A stretch of 64,000 nucleotides of DNA from Stomoxys calcitrans (lineage: Eukaryota > Arthropoda > Insecta > Diptera > Muscidae). The stretch is from contig NC_081554.1 of assembly GCF_963082655.1 (NCBI RefSeq), positions 59,711,933-59,775,932 of the forward strand, given 5' to 3'. The notes beneath the pieces are model-generated. The model saw only the letters and a program-made list of their open reading frames with translations. It ran no database searches and was not told where the DNA came from. The number at the start of each line of letters is the position of its first letter. The stretch's first letter is position 1. The translations under genes and the position numbers were made by a program. Positions 43,411-55,576 of this stretch are shown piece by piece.

Positions 43411-44655
43411 CCCTATTACTTTGAGAAATACTACAAAAATTTCATGATAACATAATATTATGAAAATTTTGGTAGGAATGTCCTACAGAATGAAGTCAGC
43501 AAGTTTCTTTGCTTCAAACATAGGGCCCTCCATGTCCTATTACCCTATACTTAGCTTCAACTCTCTACACTCAAACTTACAAATAATCTGAAAAACTGTT
43601 GAATTGAAGTGTGAAATCTAATAACTACCAACTTCCCCAGTCGTTTCCTAAAAAAAACTTCTGGCATCCCTTAGGCAGATAGCACAGCTTTATTATATAC
43701 AAATCCATGAAGTTGGTAAATTGAGATAGATATCCAAGTTTGTATGGCATATTCCCAACACCGACACGTAGCGTCTTCGTTAGGAATAACGTCTACTTTG
43801 TTTCCAAGAAACCGGCGAGACACGCGAGACAAATTATTTATAGACCTTGAGGAAAAAATTTACGTCAGCGTGTTTTGGAGAAGATACAACCGCAAGAGAA
43901 ATGACACCTACCAAAAAACACACAGGTATTTCATTCAAAGAGTTGCTTAAGTATATAAAGCAACAACTGTTGACAGATGGCAGCATACTCATACATATTT
44001 AACCGGCTTTTCAGCAAACACTCTGCCACACTCTTCCCTCTTGCGCTTGAAGCTTTATTTTGCGTGTGTAGAGGGCCTTAACAATATCCGCTAACTATTC
44101 TTGGGATTTCTGCACGAAATTTGCGGCTGGTTAATGTGGTTACAATTTTTATTAATCAGTTTTTTTCTTCTTTTTATATTTGGAATCCAACCACATTTAG
44201 TTTCTGTTTTTGCTGCTTAAAAAAATTACAACATAACCATAGAAACCAAAAACAAATCCAAAATAAGGCAGAAAGAGAGAGGGCAAAGTCGAGGAGCCAA
44301 AAACTGCCAAGCCAAAGGCGTGAAAAACAAAGAAAATTACAGAAATTGTAAGCGCCCAAGAAAGCACCAAACAATAGTTGACATTTAAACAAAGTCCGGA
44401 TGATGAAGCAGGGGGAGTTGTCAAGAAACTTTTTAGCGCATAACAACAGCGTTTCGGTTTATTGCCTTCGCATGTAGAAGGGGGCTTGGGCGGTATAATA
44501 AGTGTGGGAAAATATGATGAGACATCTTTGAAGATAGACATTTTTGTAAAACAAGACTTAGCAAATTTCCAAGAAGGCAAAGCGACCATGCATTTCAACT
44601 GGGGAACGAAATGTTCTTTCAATCGGTAAAATCTGGTTCGGTTTGTTTTTTCCAG
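43411..44655. other. Noncoding stretch, no feature recognised
   Basis: Open frames of 68-141 residues occur on both strands near 43744-44622, but they overlap each other antisense and show no motif. No shared repeat was found. Confidence 0.45.
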
Positions 44656-46105
44656 GTGAATTTATAGTGTCAAGGTTATCTAGGTGGGGACAATTGACTC
44701 CCACCTACTTGAATTCACTAGTCGTATTCAAAGGTTAACAGTCCCCGGTCATTTTAAAACATTTAATGACTGGCAAAGTAGATTAAACAGATTGAATGTT
44801 TATACAGCGTTAAAATTCCAAAGTCAAGTTATTGCGTTTTGAACAGATGAAGTCATTGGTTCAAAGTTATCTAGGGAGGGACAATTGACCCCTTTTGTGT
44901 GATTTTTTATGAGAAACTAAGCTGGAGAAGGATTGTCGACGAAAGCATCAAGAGGGTCAAGGACGCACAGTGGAACGAGATCGAAAAAACAAATAAGAAT
45001 GGGCTAAAGCCGGGTGAACTGACTGTTTGATACACTACACCACATTGGGTATGCAGATTCGGTCGTCGGAACTAAAGTTTGCTTAAATTTGAAATGAAGT
45101 CATTAAAGAAACCTTAGTAACAAATTTTGTTTTTACAGCGTTAAAATTTCGAAGTAAAGTTATTGCGTTTTGAACAGGTGAAGTAATCGGTTCAAAGTTA
45201 TCTAAGGAGGGACAACTGACCCCTTGCGCGTGATTCTTTATGAGAAACTAAGCTGGAGAAGGCGTGTCGACGAAAGGATCAAGAGGGTCAAGGACGCACA
45301 GTGGAACGAGATCAAAACAAGTAAGGACGGGCTCAAGTCGGGTGAAGCTGGCTATTTGATACACTACACCACATTGGGTATGTCGTCGAAACTAAAGTTT
45401 GCTTAAATTTGAAATGAAGTCATAAGAGAAACCTTAGTAACAAATTTGTTTTTACAGCGTTAAAATTCCGAAGTGAAGTCATTGCCCTTTGAACAGGTGA
45501 AGTAATTGGTTCAAAGGTATCTAAAGAGGGACAATTGACCCCTTGCGCGTGATTCTTTATGAGAAACTAAGCTAGAGAAGGATTGTCGACAAAAGGATCA
45601 AGAAGGGAATGAATACGTTCTACTTCCGTCATAACGAGTTGAGGGACTAGGTCGAGGATGCACAGTGGAACTAGATCGAAAAAAAGTAGGGAGGGACTAA
45701 ATTCGGGCGTAGCCGACTTTTTGATAATCTACACCACATTGGGTATGCAGGTTAAGTCATCGCAACTAATGTTTGCTTAAATTTGAAATGAAGCCATAAG
45801 AGAAACCTTAGTGACAAATTTTGTGAAGTTTGCCAAACAGATTAAATGTTTGTACAGCGTTAAAATTCCGAAGTGAAGTTATTGCTTTTTAAACAGGTGA
45901 AATCATTGGTTCAAAGTTATTTTTATGGAGGGACAACTGACGCCTTGTGTGTGATTCTTTATGAGAAACTAAGATTGTCGACGAACGGATCTAAAGGGTC
46001 GAGGAAACACAGTCGAACGAGATCGAAAAAACAAGTAAGGACGGGCGAAAGTCGAGTGGTGCGGACTTTTTGATGCCCTGCTTAAATTTGAAATGAAGTC
46101 ATAAG
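44656..46105 (+). repeat. Long-unit tandem repeat, four to five units of 320-400 bp
   Basis: The word 'tcaaagttatct' (or a close variant) followed by 'gagggacaattgacc' starts at about 44672, 44862, 45192, 45511 and 45911. Each of the last four is followed by 'attctttatgagaaactaag', an Arg/Lys-rich segment 'RIKRVKDAQWNEI', a CACCACATTGGG word (except the last) and 'aaatttgaaatgaagtcata'. The third full unit has an insertion of about 65 bp. The segment is open for 60 residues in the unit at 45224-45406, while the other copies carry stops or shifts. Origin and function are unknown. Confidence 0.85.
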
Positions 46106-46114
46106 AGAAAACTT

Positions 46115-46230
46115 ATTCAAACCGATTTGGCTTCTTGAGCCCCTAGAATGTTGTCCGATTGGGTTGAAATTTTGCATGAGTTTTGAAATCGTGCCAAGTT
46201 TGGTCTAAATCGGTTCATAATTTAAATTTT
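46115..46230 (-). repeat. Family A core scrap, minus strand
   Basis: 'aaccgatttggcttcttgag', 'tgggttgaaattttgcatga' and 'ggtctaaatcggttcataat' represent less than one core unit. Confidence 0.7.
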
Positions 46231-46254
46231 TGCCTGGTTTGGTAGAAGAAGAAA

Positions 46255-46289
46255 GGCTTCGGTTTAACAGAATTGGTTAACCCGAAGCC
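46255..46289. repeat. Small hairpin, 14-nt arms
   Basis: GGCTTCGGTTTAAC and GTTAACCCGAAGCC are inverted with one mismatch and a 7-nt loop. No T-run follows to support a terminator-like reading, and the context is eukaryotic. Confidence 0.7.
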
Positions 46290-46654
46290 AGACATTAACC
46301 AACTAAGGGACGTGGTATCGAAAACAGTTAGCAGCATGAAGTTCCTGACTTAACATTTTCTTTCTCGAGGTTACTTTTTAGTATTTAGAGCGCACAACAA
46401 GCTGATTACTGGCTTAGGTGTATGTCTATAGTGGCATGCAGTGGATTAATATCTAACCTACTAATGGGTAAGCCACACAGCCATTCATACTTATATTAGT
46501 CTCAGTACTAGTGATAAACATCCAGACAAACCGTATAAAGGACATACGGTCGAACATGGAAATGGCACAAATGCTCGCATTGAATGTCGTTATTCGACGT
46601 CTATTTTAACAAAACAAGTGGAATATAATTCTCACTTGGCTCATTTGGTAATGT
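46290..46654. other. Noncoding stretch
   Basis: No element or coding frame recognised. Confidence 0.4.
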
Positions 46655-46960
46655 GGAGGACACCGTAGCGCAGTGGTTAGCATGTCCGCCTATGACGCTG
46701 AACGCCTGGGTTCAAATCAGAAAAAAAATTTCAGCGGTCGTTTTTCCCTCCTAATGCTGGCAACATTTGTGAAGTACTATGCCATGTAAAACTTCTCTCC
46801 AAAGAGGTGTCGCACTGCTGCACGCCGTTCGGACTCGGCTATAAAATGGAGGCCTCTTATCATTGAGCTTAAACTTGAATCGGACTGCACTCATTGATAT
46901 GTGAGAAATTTGCCTCTGTTCCTTAGTGGAATGTTCATGGGCAAAATTTGCATTTGCATT
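46655..46960 (+). mobile_element. tRNA-derived SINE, B box lost
   Basis: The head 'ggacaccgtagcgcagtggt' has an A-box-like region. The B-box region 'gggttcaaatcagaaaaaaa' has lost the second half and 13 bp of sequence. The body and 3' end ('gttcatgggcaaaatttgca', 'tttgcattttt') are complete, giving the best view of the 3' terminus. Confidence 0.9.
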
Positions 46961-47091
46961 TTTATAATTAGTATCACACCTTTCTGAGACTGGTCATGAG
47001 TCGTTGAGCAGACAGAATAGTAAGACGTGTGGCATAGTCCGGAGTCAGAAAGCCTTAAAGCGCTTAGGATTTCATCACCAATTAACGCTAT

Positions 47092-47172
47092 CCGTTCGCA
47101 TCTTAATACGATTTGTCCCGCACCCTAATGTTGACTTATTCGCATCCTAACGCGACTCATTCTCATCCAGAG
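47092..47172. repeat. Small outlier of the 22-bp 'TTCGCATCCTAACG' repeat
   Basis: 'cgttcgcatcttaatacga', 'ttattcgcatcctaacgcga' and 'cattctcatcc' resemble the units of the array at 50521-50935, more than 3 kb away. Confidence 0.7.
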
Positions 47173-47282
47173 TTACCGTTTTGGGCTTTTTCCACCAAAT
47201 CTGGTAGGATTTACTTCCAACTTTAAGGATTTGGTCGGATGGACGGTCCATTTCGATTTTGGTAGATTTTAAGTGAAATTCT

Positions 47283-47350
47283 ATTTTTATACTTACTACC
47301 ATAAAATAGGGGTATATTGATTAAGTCCTTTTCCAACCTTAAATATATAT
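47283..47350 (-). repeat. Family A/B tail scrap
   Basis: 'tttttatacttactaccata', 'ggggtatattgattaagtcc' and 'ccttaaatatatattc' form a decayed tail end. The next copy begins immediately in the TA-rich part. Confidence 0.6.
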
Positions 47351-48520
47351 TCTTTTTATACCCTCCACCATAAGATGGGGGGTATACTAATTTCGTCATT
47401 CTGTTTGTAACTACTCGAAATATTCGTCTAAGACCTCATAAAGTATATATATTCTTGATCGTCGCGACATTTTATGTCGATCTAGCCATGTCCGTCCGTC
47501 TGTCCGTCCGTCCGTCCGTCCGTCCGTCCGTCCGTCTGTCTGTCGAAAGCACGCTAACTTCCGAAGGAGTAAAGCTAGCCGCTTGAAATTTTGCACAAAT
47601 ACTTCTTATTAGTGTAGGTCGGTTGGTATTGTAAATGGGCCATATCGGTCCATGTTTTGATATAGCTGCCATATAAACCGATCTTGGGTCTTGACTTCTT
47701 GAGCCTCTAGAGTGCGCAATTCTTATCCGATTGGAATGAAATTTTGCACGACGTGTTTTGCTATGATATCCAACAACTGTGCCGAGTATAGTTTAAATCG
47801 GTCCATAACCTGATATAGCTGCCATATAAACCGATCTTGGGTCTTGACTTCTTGAGCCTCTAGCGTGCGCAATTCTTATCCGATTGGGATGAAATTTTGC
47901 ACGACGTGTTTTGTTATGATATCCAACAACGGTGCCAAGTATGGTTCAAATCGGTTTATAACCTTATATAGCTCCCATATAAACCGATCTTGGGTCTTGA
48001 CTTCTTGAGCCTCTAGAGTGCGCAATTCGTATCCGATTGGAATGAAATTTTGCACGACGTGTTTCGTTATGATATCCAACAACTGTGCCAAGTATGGTTC
48101 AAATCGGTTCATAACCTGATATAGCTGCCATATAAACCGATTTTGGGTTTTGACTTCTTGAGCCTCTAGAAGGCGCAATTCTTATCCGATTGGAATGAAA
48201 TTTTGCATGACGTGTTTTGTTACGATATCCAACAACTGTGCCAAATATGGTTCAAATTGATTCATAACCTTATATAGCTGTCATATAAACCGATCTTGGG
48301 TCTTGACTTCTTGAGCCTCTAGAGGGCGCAATTCTTATCCAATTTGAATGAATTTTGGCACGTAGTATTTTGTTATGATATCCAACAACTGTGCCAAATA
48401 TGGTTCAAATCGGTTCATAACCTGATATAGCTGTCATATAAACAGATCTGGGGACTTGACTTCTTGAGCTTCTAGAGGGCGCAATTCCTATCCGATTTGG
48501 CTGAAATTTCGCAAGACGTT
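47351..48520 (-). repeat. Family A element, 5'-truncated, minus strand
   Basis: Tail 'ttttataccctccaccataa', microsatellite at 47493-47545, then six core units. It stops in 'gaaatttcgcaagacg' exactly where the next copy begins with 'tttttatacc'. The palindrome end is missing. Confidence 0.9.
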
Positions 48521-49937
48521 TTTATACCCTCCACCATAAGATGGGGGGTATACTAATTTCGTCATTCTGTTTGTAACTACTCGAAATATTCGTCTGAGAC
48601 CCCATAAAGTATATATATTCTTGATCGTCGTGACATTTTATGTCGATCTAGCCATGTCCGTCCGTCTGTCCGTCCGTCCGTCCGTCCGTCCGTCTGTCCG
48701 TCCGTCCGTCCGTCCGTCCGTCTGTCTGTCGAAAGCACGCTAACTTCCGAAGGAGTAACGCTAGCCGCTTGAAATTTTGCACAAATACTTCTTATTAGTG
48801 TAGGTCGGTTGGTATTGTAAATGGGCCATATCGGTCCATGTTTTGATATAGCTGCAATATAAACCGATCTTGGGTCTTGACTTCTTGAGCCTCTAGACTG
48901 CGCAATTCTTATCCGATTTGAATGAAATTTTGCTATGATATCCAACAACTGTGCCAAGAATGGTTCAAATCGGTCCATAACCTGATATAGCTGCCATATA
49001 AACCGATCTTGGGTCTTGACTTCTTGAGCCTCTAGAGTGCGCAATTTTTATCCGATCAGAATGAAATTTTGCACGACGTGTTTTGTTAAGACATCCAACA
49101 ACTGTGCCAAGTATGGTTCAAATCGGTCCATAACCTGATATAGCTGCCATATAAACCGATCTTGGGTCTTGACTTCTTGAGCCTCTAGAGTGCGCAATTT
49201 TTATCCGATCAGAATGAAATTTTGCACGATCTAGAGGGCGCAATTCTTATCCGATTGGAATGGAATTTCGCACGACATGTTTTGTTATGATACCCAACAA
49301 CTGTGCCAGGTATGGTTCAAATCGGTCCATAACCTGATATAGCTACCATATAAACCGATCTTGGGTCTGGACTTCTTGAGCCTCTAGAGGGCACAATTTT
49401 TATCCGATTTGAATGAATTTTTGCACGAGGTATTTCGTTATGATATTCAACAACTGTGCCAAGTATGGTTCAAATCGGTCCATAACCTGATATATCTGTC
49501 ATATAAGCAGATCTGGGGATTTGATTTCTTGAGATTCTAGAGGGCCCAATTCCCATCCGATTTGGCTGAAATTTTGCATGACGTTTTTATTTTTTCTTTG
49601 AACAACTGTGTCAAATAAGGTTCAAATCGGTTCATAACCTGATATAGCTGTCATATAAACCGATCTGGGATCTTGACTTCTTGGCCCCTAGAGGTCGCAA
49701 TTATTATCCGATATGCCTGAAATTTTGTACGACTGATCCTCTCATGACCATCAACAAACGTGTTTATTATGGTCTGAATCGATCTATAGCCCGATACAGA
49801 TCCCATATAAATCGTTCTCTCTATTTTACTTCGTGAGCCCCAATGGGCGCAATTCTTATACGAATTGGCTGAAATTTTACACAGGTGGAGGGTATATAAG
49901 ATTCGGCCCGGCCGAACTTAGCACGCTTTTACTTGTT
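48521..49937 (-). repeat. Family A element, near full length, minus strand
   Basis: Starts 'tttttataccctccaccata', with a longer microsatellite (about 48657-48730). Core units include one with an internal deletion near 49228 ('ttgcacgatctagagggcgc'). It ends 'gattcggcccggccgaactt' and 'agcacgcttttacttgttt'. It stands head to tail with the previous copy. Confidence 0.92.
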
Positions 49938-49939
49938 TG

Positions 49940-50520
49940 TCTTAAAATTCTAAGACAACTTAACGTTGCCCATGTTTCTGTCCGTTCGCCTGTATGTCTA
50001 TGTATTCGACTGTTGTAATCACGCTGCAGCCTTCAAAGTTTGAGAAATTGAGCTGAAATTTGAGACTGATTACGCAGATTAAGTTCTCGAACGAGCCCAA
50101 TCGGTCTATATATGGATATAGCTGACATATAGAAAGATCGACAATGGGATAGATCTTAAAGTTAAAGCTGAGATTTTATCAAAACTTCAAGGCCCTAGGT
50201 GATCCCCGCGCCTCTGGTCCGAGCGCCTTATTATCCGATTTCGCTGAAATTCGGAACAATGATTTGCAACACTTCGATCGAATATTGTCAAAAACAGACT
50301 CTATAAACCGATCTGCTGATTTGAGATTTTGAGACCATAGAAAGCACATTTGTTACTCGTTTTTTACTGAAATTTAGTACTTGAGTTGCATTAGATCCCT
50401 CGATGGTATAGATCAAATTGCTTTGGATTTATGTGATGTGTTGTATTAGACCCTAATAAGGCCATGGGCTAATAAGAGTCTCTCTCTTATTTCCCGAAAT
50501 TGACAAAATTTTGAATAATG
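49940..50520 (-). repeat. Family B/C-related units
   Basis: 'catgtttctgtccgttcgcc', 'caatcggtctatatatggat' and 'ccgatttcgctgaaattcgg' relate this to the core units of families B and C, with strong divergence and no clear termini. Confidence 0.55.
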
Positions 50521-50935
50521 ATTTGTTCGCATCCTAATGTGACTTGTTCGCATTCTTACGCGACTTATTCTCAACCTAACGCTGATTCCTTCGCATCCTT
50601 ACGCGATTCGTTTGCATCCCAAGGCTGATTCGTTTCCATCATAACGCGACTAGTCTGCATCCTAACGCAACTCATCTGCATCTTAACGCTTGCTTATTCT
50701 CATCCTAACGGGACTCGTTCGTATACTAATGCTACTCGTCCGCACACTAACACTGACTTTTTCGCATCCTAACACTGACTTGTTCGCATCCTAACGCTAA
50801 TTCGTTCGGATCCTACCGCTGATTCATTAGAATCCGAACGAATTAGCGACTTGTCCGCAACCTAACGCTGACCTCTTCGTATCCTAACGCTGATTCGTTC
50901 GCATCCTTATGCGACTCGTTCCCTTAACTCGGCTC
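50521..50935. repeat. 22-bp minisatellite, ~18 units
   Basis: The unit is close to TTCGCATCCTAACGCTGATTCG. Spacing of 22 bp was measured at 50763, 50785 and 50807. Units vary mainly in the last third (GCGACTCG / GCTGATTCG / ACTGACTTG). At about 50831-50847 one unit is inverted ('aatccgaacgaattagcg'). Confidence 0.88.
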
Positions 50936-51229
50936 TTCTCTTTCCAGACCCCAGCCAAGGCAGCGGAGGGACCAAAAGTGCACGCATAAACCAAATCTAA
51001 GCACTCCGAATAAATCCACTGTCATAAGACAGCCGTACACCAAACAATCCAAATATTAGCCGAATCCTTAACCGAAAAATATACCGATTACCCAACCAAG
51101 TGACTCAATTCCCTAGAACAGGTACCTACCGGCTAAAAGCGCCTCACTGACTGGCACCTATTAACGCCCTGCACCGAAGAGCTCAGACCACAATATTAAC
51201 AAAAAAAACCTGTATTTCGTACACTTAAC
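50936..51229. other. Unassigned, moderately GC-rich stretch
   Basis: Composition differs from the AT-rich flanks and might be part of an LTR-type element, but no pair of long terminal repeats is visible. Confidence 0.4.
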
Positions 51230-51485
51230 GAAATTTGTTATTCAAAACAGCAAATATGTTTGCTAAGACAACCGTTTTTGTTTGCTGAAAAAGGGAATGC
51301 AGATATTACTGCTGTTTCAGCAAGCAACAGACTTTTCAGCAGCAAGCCTGCAGTTCTGAAATAGCAGAACTACTGCTATAATAGCAAAAATACTGCTGTA
51401 ATAGTAGCAAATTTAACTACTACTAAAAAAAAAAGCAGACCGTGTTTGCTATTTACAGCAGACTATTTTGTATGAGTTTACCCTA
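51230..51485. repeat. CAGCAG-type repeat, possible MITE
   Basis: Starts 'gaaatttgttattcaaaaca' as at 16545, and is filled with variants of 'tttgctg', 'tactgctgtaatag' and 'cagcaagc'. It ends in 'tttgctatttacagcagac'. Several words are mutually complementary, suggesting a foldback. No target duplication was identified. Confidence 0.55.
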
Positions 51486-52165
51486 AAAGGGATTTGTAAG
51501 TGTGTTTGTTTTTAAAGTTTGTGAGTCCCATAACCTTTTGTGGGAACCCTTGACAACTGCTGTCCTACCTCAGCCGTAAATAAAACCACGTTACATGGGT
51601 TACCAAAATTCCACCCGCACATTTTTAGTTGTTATTTTTTGCAAATTTAATTTAACTCTTGCCCTGCATGCATAATTCCCCAACATATCATACCTCTGTG
51701 ATAAATTGCCAACATGCATTCTACTTAGCCGCCATGTGCTTTTTCGGTTCTATTATTTAATGTCATAGCCATACAGAGTTTGTTGTTTGACTTTTTTTGA
51801 TTTGACTGTTATTTTTGTTTTTTCTTTCTTATTTTTTGTATATTTTCTTATGAGCGTGGCTGCTACATGACTCATGTCCCGTCGTTGTCGTCGTCGAAGT
51901 CGTCATTGCTTTATTACGTCTGTGTACGAGACTTGAGCCCTCGTTTGTTGGCTTGTAGCGCTGGCGCTGACGTTTGCTGGAATTAATCGCTTAGTTAGAA
52001 ATTGGCACCGTCAGGTCACATGGTTTCAAATTGGTAGAGAGGAGAAGCTTAAAAGAACAAAGCATAACATAATAGTGATAGGCAACAATGAAATCTGTCT
52101 ATTGTAGAAATATTGATTTGCAAAAATCGAAAACAACAAAAACAAAACGCAAGACATTATATAAA
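51486..52165. other. Noncoding stretch, no feature recognised
   Basis: No convincing coding frame or shared repeat. A short 'gtcgtcgtcg' run lies near 51885. Confidence 0.5.
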
Positions 52166-53346
52166 ACAAATAAGAGCGTGCTAAGTTCGGCCGGGGCGAA
52201 TCTTATATACCCTCCACCATGGATCGCATTTGTTGAGTTCTATGCGCGGTATCTCTTCTTAGGCAAACAAAGAACAATGAATAAAAACTGTTATGCTATT
52301 GGAGTTATATCAAGTTATAGTCCGATTCGGACCATAAATGAATGATGAACTTTCTAGAAGTCATTGTGTAATAGTTCAATTCATTCGGATAAGAATTGCG
52401 CCTTGTAGGGGCTCAAGAAGCAAAATCGGGTGATAGGTTTATATGGGAGCTGTATCAAGCTATTGATCGATTCAGACCATATTGAACACGTATGTTGAAG
52501 GTCATGAGAGAATCCGTTGTACAATATTTCTTCCAAATCGGATGACAATTGCGCCCTCTAGAGGCTCAAGAAGTCAAGATCCCAGATCGGATTATATGGC
52601 AGCTATATCAGGTTATGAACCGATTTGAATCATATTAAACACAGTTGTTGGAAGTGAAACCAAAACACCACGTGCAAAATTTCAATCAAATCGGATGAGA
52701 ATTGCGCCCTCTAGAGGCTCAAGAAGTCAAGACCCAAGATCGAATTATATGGCAGCTATACCAGATTATTATCCGATTTAAATCGTGCTTAGCACAGTTG
52801 TTGGAAGTGATACCAAAACACTACGTGCAAAATTTCAGTCAAATCGGATGAGAATTGCGCCCTCTAGAGGCTCAAGAAATCAATACCCAAGATCGATTTA
52901 TATGGCAGCTATACCAAAACGTGGACCGATTTGAACTATACTTAGCGCAGATGTTGAAAGTGATACCAAAATACCACGTGCAAAATTTCAATCAAATCGG
53001 ACGAGAATTGCGCCCTCTAGAGGCTAAAGAAGTCAAGATCCAAGATCGGTTTATATGGCAGCTATATCAAAACATGGACCGATTTGGCCCATTTACAATC
53101 CCAGCCGACCTACACTAATGAAAAGTATTTGTGCAAAATTTCAAGTGGCTAATCCTTCGAAGTTAGCGTGCTTTCGACAGACAGACGCATAGACGGACGG
53201 ACGGACGGTTATGGCTAGATCGATTTAAAATGACATGACGATCAAGAATATATATACTGTATGGGGTCTCAGACGCATATTTCGAAGTGTTACAAACCGA
53301 ATGACGAAATTATTATACCCCCATCCTATGGTGGAGGGTACAAAAA
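52166..53346 (+). repeat. Family A element, full length, plus strand
   Basis: 'acaaataagagcgtgctaag', palindrome with one change (GTTCGGCCGGGGCGAAT), 'tataccctccaccatggatc', five core units, a short microsatellite (53176-53206), 'gatcaagaatatatatactg', and 'catcctatggtggagggtac'. Length ~1.18 kb. The TA-rich site is empty in this copy. An 87-residue open frame in it is unit-derived. Confidence 0.93.
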
Positions 53347-53435
53347 CAATAAAAGTAACAAAGAAAGAATTACTAGCCTCGTGCAGGGTTTGGAATGAAA
53401 TGGCAATGCTAATGGGAATTTTATATGTTTTTACT

Positions 53436-53743
53436 AAATTTTCCATGAGCATAGCATTAAGGAACAGAAGAAGCTTGTCTCATAACTGTGGGGGTAGTCC
53501 GGTTAAAGTTAAAGCTCAATGATAAAGGGGCCTCATTTTTATGCCGAGTTCAAACGGCATGCCGCTTAGCGACACCAATTGGTAGAGAATTTTTAACATG
53601 GCAGGATACCTCTCAAATGTACCCAGCTTTGGTAAGGGGATAACCACCGTTGATAAATTTTTCTGATGTTCAAGCCGAGATTTGAGCCCCGGCGTTCGGC
53701 GTCATAGGCGTACATGCTAACCTCTGCGACAAGGTGGTCTCCC
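53436..53743 (-). mobile_element. tRNA-derived SINE, minus strand, old copy
   Basis: Reverse reading: head 'gggagaccaccttgtcgcag' with 'aggttagcatgtacgcctat', a decayed B box ('ggggctcaaatctcggc'), body and 3' end 'atgctcatggaaaattta'. It is the most diverged of the seven copies. Confidence 0.85.
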
Positions 53744-54833
53744 GATTTTTGGATTCTTAAAAAGGGATTTGGGACCTAAAATGGCCCCTTTACCTCATTA
53801 ATTTTTCGCTAATTCGAAATAATTCCTCAAATATATAAACGGGATGGAGTGAACACTCAGTCGAGGGAATTCCTCTTTCGTATGAACAGCAATTTTTTTC
53901 TGTTCGATACTCCAAAGAGTGAACTTTTGATGTAAGGGTGAAAGGATGTAGTGCTTATTGATATTTGTCTTAAATCTTTGGATATCAAAGGGGTGGGAAA
54001 AACATTAGCCGGAAGTCGATTCCACATACGAACGGTTCGGGCGAAATAAGAATTATCTCTATAATGCATTGTGCGGTCCGCTGGCCGGTCAATTACAAAC
54101 GGGTGTGAGTTCCTGGAATGTCTAGTTTCCCTAACATACATCCTTACATCAGGAATAAGAAGATGAATATCAGACGAACACACACCATGAAAGTACCGAT
54201 AGAACAGAGCTACCAAACAACCCCCAATGTGACAGTGATCAAGGGAGGAAATAGAGTTGGATACCCCACTGTCCCCAATCAACGCCATCGCTCTCCTCTG
54301 TACACGGCCCAGTAGCTCGATGAATTTTTTGATTTTTGTGAGTTGTACTCCATTTTCGGCCTTATGAAACTGGTGTAGATGTTAAAAAGATTAGAAAGAG
54401 TGAAGTAATTCTTACACCGTTTCAGGAAGCCTAAACACTTGAATGTTTCTTTTGACACTTCAAATACATGTTTGGCCCAACGGACATGACTTTGTATTTT
54501 CATGCCCAGAACATCAAGAGCTTCTGATTGCTCAACACCTATACCGTTGATAGACAAAGATGATCGTCATGGGTTAACGAATCGTTTGTGTGGCAACAAG
54601 CAGCACTGACTTCTTCCATGCCTTTAAATCTACTCGATTCATTCGAACCCATTCAAAAATGGCCAGCAAATCCTGGCAGAGTGTATCATTCATAACCCGC
54701 CTCTATTCCTCAATCTCTCGAAGGCTTGGCCTATGGTCGAATGAGTACGAATGACAGAGATTACTGTCATCCGCAAATAAGTAGATCGATTCGATGTCTG
54801 GCCCAACAGATCGTTGATGAAAATAAGAAAAAG

Positions 54834-54859
54834 AGAAGAAGAAGAAGAAGAAGAAGAAA
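54834..54859. repeat. GAA microsatellite inside the LINE-X RT
   Basis: (GAA)8-type run on the plus strand, (TTC)n on the coding strand. Copies 1 and 2 have TTCTTTCTCCTTC at the homologous site, so the run grew in place. Confidence 0.9.
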
Positions 54860-55576
54860 GATTAGAGCCCTGGGGTACACCTGCGATCAGTTTATGCTCA
54901 TTGGATGAGAACCCATCTTTAACGACTCAAATAGTGCGATTTCTGAGAAAGCTCGAAATAAATCGAACGAAGCCATTACCGGCAACAAATGCGACAAGCT
55001 TTGATAGTAGGGCACAGTGCCAGACCCTATCAAATGCCTTGGAGATATCCAGAGTCACAACCTTACTCTCACCAAACTGGTGGATTGAGCGAATCCAACG
55101 TTTCGACAGAAATGCCATGAGGTCGGCCGTAGAGCGATTTCTGCGGAGCCCACACTGTTGGTCGCTAAGAAGGCCATTAGACTCTTAATACCATACAAGA
55201 TGGTGATTAACCATTCTCTGCATGAGCTTGGAGAGAGCGGAGCATATCGCAATTGGCCGATAATTCGCAGGGTTGTTTGCCTCACCCTTCTTGAGTATTG
55301 GCTGAACGTTCGCAACCTTCCAACGCGACGGGAGCACTCCCGCACGACAACCAATGTTGAAAAGGTTGCGTAATGGACGAGCCAGCGTCGAAGAACACCT
55401 GCGCAAAACAAGTGTTGACATGCCAATAGGGTTCGGGGATTTATTTACGTCTAGATTCTCAAGAACCCTTTTAACTCCACGAGTTTGAAAAAATATTTGG
55501 GGCATGACGCCAGATACATTTTCGTTTGAGGGGAGTGATTGATTGCTATCCGGCAGGGAAGAATTCCACGCAAATA

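Noticed and set aside
43744..44622. Cluster of 68-141-residue frames as a small gene
   Set aside because: They overlap antisense, follow AT-rich composition, and show no motif, codon pattern or splice context.
46255..46289. Transcription terminator hairpin
   Set aside because: No U-tract follows and bacterial-type terminators are not expected in this genome.
48577..49044. 155-residue minus-strand frame
   Set aside because: Covers family A core, tail and microsatellite; not a gene.
50936..51229. LTR of a retrovirus-like element
   Set aside because: Composition was suggestive, but no second copy, no primer-binding site and no gag/pol similarity were found in the window.
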